Positions 25,995 through 33,646 of a stretch of DNA of 64,000 nucleotides are shown here, piece after piece; the first letter of the stretch is position 1; every line of letters begins with the position of its first letter. The DNA lies in assembly GCA_963753615.1 (NCBI GenBank), contig CAVWCW010000007.1:124001-188000 (forward strand), in the 5' to 3' direction. Under the pieces are notes generated by a model. The model searched no databases. It was not told where the DNA came from and worked only from the letters and a program-made list of their open reading frames with translations. The translations under genes were made by a program, and so were the position numbers. Source of the DNA: CAVWCW01 sp963753615 (GTDB lineage: Bacteria; Pseudomonadota; Gammaproteobacteria; Chromatiales; Chromatiaceae).

Positions 25995-26284
25995 CCCAGT
26001 AAGGAGCGGCTGGACGGGGCGGAGGGTACGCTTGCGAAGGTGCAGGGCAAGGCGCAACGACGCGGAATAGTCAATCTACTCCAAGGAGTTGCAACGCAGC
26101 GACCCACAGGGATGTGGGGAATGTCAGGTTCCGTCTGGAACAGGACGGGACCATGCGCCTTCGCAAGCGTGCAATACGTCCCCTAGCGGCAATCACCGAA
26201 TCGGTGAAGACATGAAGCGAAGGCTTGTTCCAGCATTTCAGTACCTTACTGTCAGTAATGGAGCGGTCAACCGCTCTTTCTAGA
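25995..26284. repeat. Family B dispersed element, copy 2 (about 290 bp)
   Basis: Aligns, with a central replacement, to the reverse complement of the 240-bp element at 2581-2820. The left end AAGGAGCGGCTGGACGGGG is a diverged terminus. The right end GAGCGGTCAACCGCTCTTTCTAG (split by the line near 26280) is nearly identical to the other copy. Blocks GCAGGGCAAGGCGC, ACGACGCGGAATAG and CCAAGGAGTTGCAACGC are shared. No coding capacity for a transposase. Confidence 0.75.
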
Positions 26285-26433
26285 TTCAACCGTCCCAGGC
26301 AGGTGAAGTGCGCCGACTCCTGGAATAACGCAAAGTCCGCGCATATCAGAAGCGAAAGACCGCCATTGCTTCGGTGTATCCCTTATTTCCGGAATGCCTG
26401 TTAGCCTGGAACCTTTGCGGCGGGCGGCGCGAT

Positions 26434-27225
26434 ATGGGGACCCTGGGCAAAGAGATCTACCGTGAGCGCGACGAGCAGGGCTGGATCTGCGTGCACGACG
26501 ACGGCGTACGGCGTTACCTGACGTTTGGCAACCAGGTGGAGCAGAGCTGCATGCTGCTGGCCGACCCGCTGCGCCTGGAGCACGTCCACACCCAGGCGAT
26601 GATGCTGGGAGCCCTGTTCGCTCGCTGCCCCGAACAGGCCACCTTGCTCGGCCTCGGGGGCGGCAGCCTGGCCAAGTGCCTGCTACATTTGTACCCCCGC
26701 TGCCGGGTGCGGGCGGTGGAGCAGCGGGCCCGGGTCGCGGCGGTGGCGCGGGACTACTTCGCCCTGCCCCACGACCCCCGGCTGCGCGTACTGATCGCCG
26801 ACGCCGGCGACTACCTGGCCGGCACTCAGAGACCCAGCGACCTGATTTTTGCGGACCTCTACGGGGCCGATGCCATGGACGTCCAGCAGGCCACCGCCGA
26901 GTTTATGCACGCCTGCCGGGCCGGACTCACCTCCCGGGGCGTGCTGGTGAGCAACCTCTGGCACCGGGACCCGAAGCACACCGCCACTGCCCAGACCGCC
27001 ATCGCGCAGGCCTTCGACGGTCGACTCCTGCAACTCGACGTTCAAAGCGGGAACCGCATCGTCTATGCCTTTGCGGGGGACCTGCCAAGGCCGCGCCGCC
27101 GAACCCTGCTCGAACAGGCCCGCAGCCTGGGCCAGGCACTGGGGATACCGGCCCAGCGCCTGACCCGCAGCCTCTGGTTTCAGAACGCTCCGGCCCTGCG
27201 GCTGGGACGACTGATGGAGGGTTGA
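26434..27225 (+). CDS. Spermidine-synthase-like (SpeE fold) methyltransferase-type protein
   Basis: Product is 263 residues from ATG 26434; an upstream GTG at 26374 would add 20. It opens MGTLGKEIYRERDEQGWICV and contains LTFGNQVEQSCMLLADP, the nucleotide-binding motif LLGLGGGSLAKCLLHLYP near 80, RAVEQRARVAAVARDYF and DLIFADLYGADAMD. This is the Rossmann SpeE fold, but with only a short N-terminal beta domain. Most such cytoplasmic relatives have no proven polyamine activity, so aminopropyl transfer should not be assumed. It may be transcribed with the PDC sensor protein gene about 195 bp downstream. A fuller spermidine-synthase-like protein is encoded at 41068. Confidence 0.8.
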   Translation: MGTLGKEIYRERDEQGWICVHDDGVRRYLTFGNQVEQSCMLLADPLRLEHVHTQAMMLGALFARCPEQATLLGLGGGSLAKCLLHLYPRCRVRAVEQRARVAAVARDYFALPHDPRLRVLIADAGDYLAGTQRPSDLIFADLYGADAMDVQQATAEFMHACRAGLTSRGVLVSNLWHRDPKHTATAQTAIAQAFDGRLLQLDVQSGNRIVYAFAGDLPRPRRRTLLEQARSLGQALGIPAQRLTRSLWFQNAPALRLGRLMEG

Positions 27226-27420
27226 GGCCGCTGCCCTGCGTCGCGACTCGACGCGCTGTCGCAGAGCCTGAAGCACGGCAGCGAGGACGCTGGATCAGAC
27301 GACCAGCCTCCCATGCTCTGCTATCATCGTTCGCGGTGTTTACGAATTGGCCGAGTCGAATATTCGACCCGGCTTCACAGCCGGTAGACAGCAATGGGAA
27401 AGGCATTAAGAGAGGCGGTA

Positions 27421-28383
27421 ATGCGGCAACGCATACTGCTGCGCGGGCTGCTATCCGCGCCTATGAAGAGGCTGGCCCACCACTGCGCGGAGGTCTGGGC
27501 CGACCGTGATGCGCTGGAACAATGCCTGGTGAACGGGCTGGCGTCACTGCCCTCCTGCAAGTACCTCTACGTCCTCGACCGGGACACGAATCAAATTACC
27601 GCCAATGTCACATCACGCGGACTCTTGCCCGAGCATTTCGGCCGAAACCGTGCTGACCGTCCCTATCTTCGCGACGCGCTCGCCGGTGATCCTTTCTCTC
27701 TTTCCGACGCCTACATAAGCCGCAATGCTCGGCGTCCATCGCTCACCGCCATCCAGTACGTATCCGACGGCGACGCCAATCTTATCGGCTACCTCGGCGC
27801 GGACTTCGACCTGAGCGAGTTGCCGCTTACTAGTGAGGTCTTGAAGCAACCCGAGCAGTGGATGCAGATGAAAGGGGATCCGGCAATTCGCGGCGGTCTG
27901 TTTAACCAACAGCGCGTCGAAAGCCCTATGGACCTGCGCATCGACGAGGTTTTGGACCTGGTGACCGACCTGTTTGCCGCGCACGGAGTTTTTCACGGCA
28001 AACTGCACTTTTCGAGCTCCCGCGCCACCCTGTGGTTCATTGACGATCCGCTGCGCTACCGAATTCTCGATATCGAAGACCTGACCGACCCCGCCATCGT
28101 GCTCACCTATCCCACCCGCCCCTACCCAGAGGATGCGGTGATCCCGCTGACACAGGTCGGCGAGGTATTCCGCACCTTCCGAGCCCTGCGGTTTATGGAC
28201 GAGACGATCTACCTCCGGGCCGGCTCGTTGAATATATTCAATGGCATGGTAGGCCTGAACTTTTCCTGCGACGGCTCCCACTACATGCCCTGGAACCAGT
28301 TGCTGGAGAAGAACTTGCAATTCTGGCTCGGTACCGGAGATTCTTCGCTCGATACACTCGCTTGCCCCTCTCCCTCGCAATAG
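27421..28383 (+). CDS. PDC/Cache sensor-domain protein without an output domain
   Basis: Product is 320 residues from ATG 27421 behind AGAGGCGGTA; an ATG at 27394 has no good ribosome site. Residues 25-150 show a PDC/Cache pattern: YLYVLDRDTNQITANVTSRG, FGRNRADRPYL, SDAYISRNARRPSLTAIQYV and GYLGADFDLSELPL, with the Arg-Tyr and Asp positions of amine- or carboxylate-binding Cache domains. The C-terminal 170 residues are of unknown fold, with FSSSRATLWFIDDPLRYRI. No transmembrane helix is evident, so this looks like a soluble cytoplasmic sensor. No kinase, cyclase or chemotaxis domain is attached. It may work with an unlinked partner. Confidence 0.65.
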   Translation: MRQRILLRGLLSAPMKRLAHHCAEVWADRDALEQCLVNGLASLPSCKYLYVLDRDTNQITANVTSRGLLPEHFGRNRADRPYLRDALAGDPFSLSDAYISRNARRPSLTAIQYVSDGDANLIGYLGADFDLSELPLTSEVLKQPEQWMQMKGDPAIRGGLFNQQRVESPMDLRIDEVLDLVTDLFAAHGVFHGKLHFSSSRATLWFIDDPLRYRILDIEDLTDPAIVLTYPTRPYPEDAVIPLTQVGEVFRTFRALRFMDETIYLRAGSLNIFNGMVGLNFSCDGSHYMPWNQLLEKNLQFWLGTGDSSLDTLACPSPSQ

Positions 28384-29154
28384 CCACGGGCCCGTATAGG
28401 TTTCGAAAACTTGGGCTAAACCGAGGAGGGTCCAGAACCCGGGTCATTAGACTGGGCTGTTGCCAAGATCATGCCGGATGAGTGAATGCAGTATGCCGTG
28501 GATTCCATCCGACACTTTCATCAGAACCGGCGCCAGGTTCGGATCTCGGTAGGTTTCGACGTCTCCAATCTGCTCTGCGACTGCAAGCTCCCTCACCACC
28601 CAGTCATCCACATCTCCTCCGGCGCACCGGCCTTCCCTCTTGTCGTCACTCAAGCCTGTCCGCGTCCCGCACAGTGAAAGGGGCCAGTTTCGTGCCCCGA
28701 AACAGGCCCGGCTCCGAGCCCCGCTTCGGCGCCCGCCCCTGCAGGCTCACCAGAACGCTTATGCCACAGTACTGCCAGATCAGGTAGCCCCCGGCTGGCG
28801 GCAAAGCCGCTCCGCACTGAGGGCAACTGAGCGCCTCAAGGGTCACCGAACGCTTCCCTGTCATCGAGGAGGCCAACCGCGGATGAAGCCTAACTCCCCT
28901 GATCGATCTCATGCCGCTCGGCACACCGGGGGAAATTGACGCGGACTCGGTCTTTTGTGCCGGCAGATGGGTTGCGAAGCTGTGCTTCGGGGTATGCGGT
29001 GACACCCGCTCGGTGACCCCGGCCGTATCGGCGGCGCCATTGCGGTCGCGGGCCAATTCCCGAGACTCGCCATTTGAGGCTTGGCTGTTCGGCCTCTCCG
29101 ATTCGTCCCATCGCGTCGCCGATAATCTCCGCTAGCCCAAGCACCAACCCGTCG
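28384..29154. other. Intergenic region with one possible decayed gene
   Basis: Apart from the possible zinc-ribbon remnant at 28447-28864 I see nothing identifiable. The stretch 28870-29150 has only short open frames. The right edge carries the regulatory region of the peroxiredoxin gene. Confidence 0.4.
28447..28864 (-). pseudogene. Possible small zinc-ribbon protein gene in two frames
   Basis: From ATG 28864 the frame reads MTGKRSVTLEALSCPQCGAALP and PAGGYLIWQYCGISVLVSL, a CPxCG...YCG zinc-ribbon hairpin, and stops near 28646. The following 68 codons (TTG about 28653 to 28447) are open in the next frame and overlap that stop by 8 bp. The total length is 139 codons plus one base, so one extra base would again explain the break. 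CPxCG ribbons with similar spacing occur in the DUF4178 proteins at 38678 and 39319. Coding status is uncertain. Confidence 0.3.
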
Positions 29155-29191
29155 ATAGGCTTTTACTATCGATACACTAGATACAAACGAT
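29155..29191 (+). promoter_or_regulatory. OxyR-type tetramer binding site
   Basis: ATAG-N7-CTAT-N7-CTAG-N7-CGAT at 29155, 29166, 29177 and 29188 reproduces the four-half-site OxyR layout ATAG-N7-CTAT-N7-ATAG-N7-CTAT with exact spacing and two mismatched bases. It lies 72 bp upstream of the peroxiredoxin-glutaredoxin start at 29264. Peroxiredoxin and glutathione reductase genes are classic OxyR targets, which supports a functional site. Confidence 0.7.
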
Positions 29192-29263
29192 TTCACAAAT
29201 CACGCCCTGCTCCCGATACTGCCCCCACAGTCATTCAACCACTACTGTTCAGGAGCAAACGAG

Positions 29264-30017
29264 ATGAATCTGCAGAACCGTGAAGGACAGTCCGTACCCA
29301 ATGTCATTTTCCGCACCCGCCGCGACCACGAATGGGTCGACGTGACCAGCGACGAGATCTTCAAGGGGAAGACGGTGGTGGTGTTCGCGCTCCCGGGCGC
29401 CTTCACCCCGACCTGCTCTTCCACCCACGTGCCGCGCTACAACCAATTGGCCCCGGATTTCAAGCGCCGCGGCGTGGACGAGATTGTTTGTATCTCGGTC
29501 AACGACGCCTTTGTAATGAACGAGTGGCGCGCCGAGCAGAAGGCCTCGAATATCGAGCTTCCTGCCCGACGGCAACGGTGATTTCGCCCGCGGCATGGGC
29601 ATGTTGGTGCCCAAGGAAGACCTGGGCTTCGGCGACCGCTCCTGGCGCTACTCCATGCTGGTTAAGGACGGGGTGATCGAAAAGCAATTTATCGAACCGG
29701 ACGTGCCAGGGGATCCTTTCGAGGTCTCCGACGCGGACACCATGTTGTCCTACATCGCTCCCGACGCCTCGAAGCCGCTGGACGTCACTGTGTTCACCCG
29801 CGAAGGCTGCCCCTTCTGCTCCCGCGCCAAGGGCATGCTGCGCGACGCCGGCATCCAGTACGACGAACTGGTGCTCAACAGAGACTACAGCGAGGTCACC
29901 CTGCGCGCCGTAGCCGGCGTTTCGATGGTGCCCCAGATGTTTATCAATGGTGAGCACATTGGCGGTTCCGAAGACCTGGAACAGTATCTCCAGCACCAGC
30001 AGATGGCCGCAGCGTAA
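29264..30017 (+). pseudogene. Peroxiredoxin-glutaredoxin hybrid (PGdx), one-base frameshift
   Basis: Starts at ATG 29264 (MNLQNREGQSVPNVIF). The peroxiredoxin-5-type domain has the peroxidatic Cys in PGAFTPTCSSTHVP. The C-terminal glutaredoxin domain has FTREGCPFCSRAKGML and SMVPQMFINGEHIGG. The frame breaks at about 29558, where an extra C turns the expected IEFLPDGNGDFARGMG into an early stop; MGMLVPKEDLGFGDRSWRY continues in the other frame. Removing the base gives 250 residues, the normal length for this fused glutathione-dependent peroxidase. Followed 93 bp later by gor, its natural electron supplier, and preceded by an OxyR-type site. A consensus error is likely. Confidence 0.88.
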
Positions 30018-30110
30018 CCGGCAGGGAACGGGGGGCTCGCCCCCCTCAACCGGCAAACCCCTTAGATCCAAGCACACTGGTGCCCGGAGCAGCACAACAG
30101 GAGTCCCCCT

Positions 30111-31520
30111 ATGAATACCCATTTCGACCTGATCGCCATCGGCGGAGGCAGCGGCGGCTTGGCCGTAGCGGAAAAGGCCGCTCAGTACGGGAAGCGGGTC
30201 GCCGTAATCGAACCCAGCAAAATCGGCGGCACCTGCGTCAACAACGGCTGCGTGCCAAAGAAAGTAATGTGGTACGCGGCCAACCTCGCCCACGCGGTTG
30301 ACGACGCCAACCACTTCGGCATCCCCGCCAGCCGCGGCAACACCGACTGGGAAAAACTGGTACGCGGACGCGACGAATACATCGCCATGATCAACCGCTA
30401 TTGGGACGGCTATGTGGACGACAGCGGGATCACCCGCATCGACGGCACCGCCCGCTTTGTTGAATCTCATGTAGTAGCAGTGAACGGGGTTCGCTACAGC
30501 GCTGACCACATCGTCGTGGCCACTGGTGGCCAGCCCATAGTGCCACCGGTGCCCGGGGCGGATCTGGGCATCACCTCGGACGGTTTCTTCGAACTCACCG
30601 AACAGCCGCGCAAGGTGGCGGTGATCGGCGCCGGCTATATCGGCGTGGAACTCGCCGGGGTGCTTCGGGCCTTGGGCTCGGAGGTCAGCCTGGTTGCCCT
30701 GGAGGAGCGGGCGTTAGAAACCTTCGACCCCATGATCGGCAGCGTCCTCATGGACGAGATGCGCAAGCAGGGCATCGCGCTGCACATGAACTTTCGGGTA
30801 TCGGGTCTGGTCCGCACCGGCCTGGGCATCGCAGTCGATGGGGTGGATGGGACACGACTGGATGGCTTCGATACCGTGCTTTGGGCCGTGGGCCGGGCCC
30901 CCAATACCCGGAATCTGGGCCTCGACCGCGCAGGGGTAGAGACCCGGGCAAACGGCATAATTCCGACGGATGAGTTCCAGAACACCAATGTGCCCAGAAT
31001 CTACGCCATCGGCGATATCACCGGCCGCAGCCCGCTCACTCCCGTGGCTATCGCCGCGGGCAGACGCCTGGCGGCCCGCTTGTTCGACAACCAACCGGAC
31101 AGCCGCGTGGACTATGAGAACATCCCCAGCGTGGTCTTCGCCCACCCGCCGGTGGGAACGGTTGGACTCACCGAGCCGCAGGCGCGGGCGAAACATGAAA
31201 AGGTGACCGTGTACAAAACCGACTTCACCCCCATGCGCCACGCACTTTCGGAGCACGGCGTGACCACCGCCATGAAACTGGTGTGCGTGGGCGAGAATCA
31301 GCAGGTGGCGGGTATCCACCTGATCGGCGACAACGTGGACGAGATGCTGCAGGGTTTCGCAGTAGCCGTGCGGATGGGCGCTACCAAGGCGGACCTGGAC
31401 GGTACCGTCCCGATCCATCCCATCAGCGCCGAGGAACTGGTCACCATGAAGTCACCGGAACCCGATCCCCGCCCCAGCCACAGTCTGGACAGCGGCATGG
31501 AGTGGAAGATGGCCAGTTGA
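30111..31520 (+). CDS. gor: Glutathione-disulfide reductase
   Basis: Product is 469 residues from ATG 30111 behind CAGGAG. The FAD-binding motif GGGSGGLAVAEKA is near residue 11, the redox-active disulfide GGTCVNNGCVPKK near 40-52, the NAD(P)-binding motif GAGYIGVELAG near 173, the second FAD motif YAIGDITGRSPLTPVAIAAGR near 302, and the C-terminal catalytic HPIS with Glu-Glu near 438. It regenerates GSH with NADPH. In context it supplies the peroxiredoxin-glutaredoxin hybrid immediately upstream, probably as one OxyR-regulated unit. A hairpin follows at 31536-31567. Confidence 0.95.
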   Translation: MNTHFDLIAIGGGSGGLAVAEKAAQYGKRVAVIEPSKIGGTCVNNGCVPKKVMWYAANLAHAVDDANHFGIPASRGNTDWEKLVRGRDEYIAMINRYWDGYVDDSGITRIDGTARFVESHVVAVNGVRYSADHIVVATGGQPIVPPVPGADLGITSDGFFELTEQPRKVAVIGAGYIGVELAGVLRALGSEVSLVALEERALETFDPMIGSVLMDEMRKQGIALHMNFRVSGLVRTGLGIAVDGVDGTRLDGFDTVLWAVGRAPNTRNLGLDRAGVETRANGIIPTDEFQNTNVPRIYAIGDITGRSPLTPVAIAAGRRLAARLFDNQPDSRVDYENIPSVVFAHPPVGTVGLTEPQARAKHEKVTVYKTDFTPMRHALSEHGVTTAMKLVCVGENQQVAGIHLIGDNVDEMLQGFAVAVRMGATKADLDGTVPIHPISAEELVTMKSPEPDPRPSHSLDSGMEWKMAS

Positions 31521-31535
31521 AGCAACAGCATGGTT

Positions 31536-31567
31536 CTGAGGCCAGGCGTCGATGCGCCTGGCCTCAG
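31536..31567 (+). terminator. Hairpin terminator after gor
   Basis: CTGAGGCCAGGCG (31536-31548) pairs perfectly over 13 bp with CGCCTGGCCTCAG (31555-31567), loop TCGATG. No T run follows, so it may stabilise the 3' end or act with other factors. Confidence 0.6.
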
Positions 31568-32146
31568 GATACCCAATCCTACATATCCAGCAAAATTGTA
31601 ACCATTGGCCTGACAGGGCATTCTTGGGCCGCGTCTACGCCATTTCGGCTTATCCCGGAATTCGGTGTCTCGGTTGTTGCTCGGCCGATGCCGTGAGATC
31701 GTAGCATGAAATAGCGGAAGGTCTGCTTCCGGCCGCCTCCTGTCCCCGACTTGCGAGAAGCCGAGCGGCCGTTCCCGCAGCTTTGCAGCCTCTTAAAGTC
31801 CTGTGGTTCGAAGACAGTTACCAGTTTCACGATCTCCCAGTGGTGTCAGCGTTAAATGGGGCGCTTCGTCTCTCCTCGGCGATACAACTGAATCCCGTGT
31901 CGGATAGATTCGGCGCTTGATCCGTTCCCGCTTCAGGCGCTGGACGACCTTGATCTTTTCATGCGCTTCTTCGGCGGGCAAGGCCGCGCCATCAACGCTA
32001 GAAGCCCCGCCCCACGCATGGGGGCTATTGTCAGTGGTCACCGTTACAGGGCAGACTACCCACATACCCTCGAGGCGGCAGCAGTCGCCGGAAACATGCA
32101 GCACCGGCGCTACCCGCCTCTATCACACTCACTGGAGGAATCAGCC
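31568..32146. other. Intergenic region without recognisable genes
   Basis: Short open frames on both strands show no recognisable domain. Codon patterns are irregular, and the stretch may contain decayed sequence. The last 100 bp hold the leader of the repeat protein, with a ribosome site GGAGGAATC at 32134-32142. Confidence 0.4.
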
Positions 32147-32851
32147 ATGAGAACCGTCCTCACTCTGAGCCTGGCTCTGTTGTGCAGCAGTCCTGCCCTC
32201 GCACAAGACAGTCAACCCGCCACGGACGAACCGGTACTGGTGGAAGAGCCAAGTTCCTGGGAGAAGACCAAGACCGCCTCAGGTGACGCCTGGGAAGCCA
32301 CCAAGGACGCGACCAAACACGGCTGGGAGGCCACCAAAGAAGGCTCGGGGAAAGCCTGGGAAGCGACCAAGGAGACCTCCGGCGAGGCCTGGGAGGCCAC
32401 CAAAGAGGGCTCGGAAAAAGCCTGGGAAGCGACTAAGGAAACCTCCGGCGAGGCCTGGGAGGCCACCAAAGAAGGCTCGGGAAAAGCCTGGGACGCAACC
32501 AAAGAGACCTCCGGCGAGGCTTGGGAGGCCACCAAAGAGGGTACTGAAAAGGCATGGGACGCCACCGAGGGTGCCTTTGGCGCGGGCGATGATGAGGCCA
32601 ACGATGAGGCGGCACAGACCAATGACGCGAACGGATGGATAACCAGTGTCCGCCATCGCGGCTATTGGCCTCTCCGGACCCATGTTCCCCATCCCGAGCC
32701 TCCAGTCGCTGAGGCGACCAGTCAAACCGTTCACCGCCGGTTCCTCGGCCAGGTGTCTGCGCTCATAACGGGCTTCGAGGGGGCGCCGGGATACACCGCT
32801 ACGCGGGTTGCCTGTGCCTCGCTGCCTCGTTCTAGCTTCCTTACTGCTTGA
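32147..32851 (+). CDS. Secreted protein with 11-residue LEA-like repeats
   Basis: Starts at ATG 32147 behind GGAGGAATCAGCC. The signal peptide is MRTVLTLSLALLCSSPALAQ. Residues 40-145 consist of about nine 11-residue units of the form GEAWEATKEGS or GKAWEATKETS, encoded by 33-bp DNA repeats (near 32283-32575). The pattern of Lys, Glu, Ala and Thr with a fixed Trp resembles group 3 LEA proteins, which fold into amphipathic helices on drying or at membranes, but Trp in each unit is unusual. After an acidic tail the final 70 residues (from NGWITSVRHRG) look unrelated. A frame with a stop at 32642 gives a more natural end, so the 3' part may be an extension caused by a base error or rearrangement. 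Confidence 0.7.
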   Translation: MRTVLTLSLALLCSSPALAQDSQPATDEPVLVEEPSSWEKTKTASGDAWEATKDATKHGWEATKEGSGKAWEATKETSGEAWEATKEGSEKAWEATKETSGEAWEATKEGSGKAWDATKETSGEAWEATKEGTEKAWDATEGAFGAGDDEANDEAAQTNDANGWITSVRHRGYWPLRTHVPHPEPPVAEATSQTVHRRFLGQVSALITGFEGAPGYTATRVACASLPRSSFLTA

Positions 32852-32996
32852 ATCCTTGGTTCAAGACCGGATCGACGTATTCCAAGTCGATACTGATGCC
32901 GGCCCCCGGATCTAGGCCTGTTCCCGACCCCAGGTCCGTCTGCGAGGTGTAGACGGTGGCGATCGGGAGTGGCTGTAGGAGTCCGAGATGCAGCAT
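32841..32996 (-). CDS. Short open frame, possible C-terminal remnant
   Basis: 51 codons from ATG 32996 to TAA 32841, with PIATVYTSQTDLGSGTGLDPG and ISIDLEYVDPVLNQGFKQ. The end looks coding-like and may be the C-terminus of a lost secreted protein. It overlaps the 3' end of the repeat-protein frame by 11 bp. Only composition supports it. Confidence 0.3.
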   Translation of the reverse strand: MLHLGLLQPLPIATVYTSQTDLGSGTGLDPGAGISIDLEYVDPVLNQGFKQ

Positions 32997-33013
32997 TCCC
33001 TTAACGTTACGTC

Positions 33014-33379
33014 TCGGCTGGCAAGTTGATACCCCCCACCGATGTTGCCTGGGCCCAGTGCCTAGGAGCGGACTTTGTGGCTACCGCCCGCGGTTTCATG
33101 TTCGCGCTGGGCTGCATCCAGGCCCCGCAGTGCAACAAGAACACCTGCCCCACAGGCATTACGACCCACAATCCCAAGGTGCAGAAAGGCCTGCACCCAC
33201 CGACCAAGGCCGAGCGGGTGGCCAACTTTGCCCGCACCATGGTCCACGAAGTCGGACTGATCGCCCATGCCTGCGGTGTGCGCTCGCCGCGGGAGCTGCG
33301 CCGCTTTCATGCCCGGGTGGTGCAGGGCAACGGCCTGTCCATCGCCCTCGAAGAGCTGCACCCGCCGGGCGCCGCCTGA
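33014..33379 (+). pseudogene. C-terminal remnant of an FMN-binding glutamate-synthase-family protein
   Basis: The open frame reads SAGKLIPPTDVAWAQCLGAD, then FVATARGFMFALGCIQ, CNKNTCPTGITTHNP and AHACGVRSPRELRRFH up to the stop at 33379. This is the well-conserved end of GltB-like FMN-binding proteins of about 500 residues, including the iron-sulfur Cys region (CNKNTC). The upstream three quarters are missing: 33014 is about where the similarity stops, and the preceding DNA is unrelated. No start codon with a ribosome site fits. It is a truncated stump left by deletion or recombination. Confidence 0.85.
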
Positions 33380-33394
33380 ATCATGGATTTGGCC

Positions 33395-33586
33395 ACCGGG
33401 CTGCTTTGCTGTGCGCCATGCTGACCCTGGCGCTGCTGGGGCTGGCCCTGTCGCTGCCGGTGGCGTTGGAGTACGGCTGGACCATCCAACCCATCGCCTT
33501 CGGCGTGGTACGGTTCAGCCTGCTCGTGCAAGCTCCGAGCACGCCGCCGCTGATCCGTCGGCTGGGGCTGGCGAAACGCGGCTGAA
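33395..33586 (+). pseudogene. C-terminal remnant of a CPA1/NhaP-type cation:proton antiporter
   Basis: The frame encodes GHRAALLCAMLTLALLGLAL, then SLPVALEYGWTIQPIAFGVV and VRFSLLVQAPSTPPLIRRLGL, ending LAKRG. This matches the last helices and tail of NhaP-type Na+/H+ antiporters (RGALSLALALSLP ... FSLLVQGLTLPPLLRRLGL). The other ten or so helices are absent. It sits 15 bp after the glutamate-synthase stump, so two unrelated 3' gene ends abut. Confidence 0.65.
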
Positions 33587-33646
33587 GGGTCCGTGCTTCA
33601 CGCACTCCCAGCGTCTACAATGGGCCAAAACCTGGGGGGAAGCGGT

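Noticed and set aside
32283..32575. 33-bp tandem repeats considered as a CRISPR-like array
   Set aside because: Units are contiguous without spacers and encode an in-frame 11-residue protein repeat.
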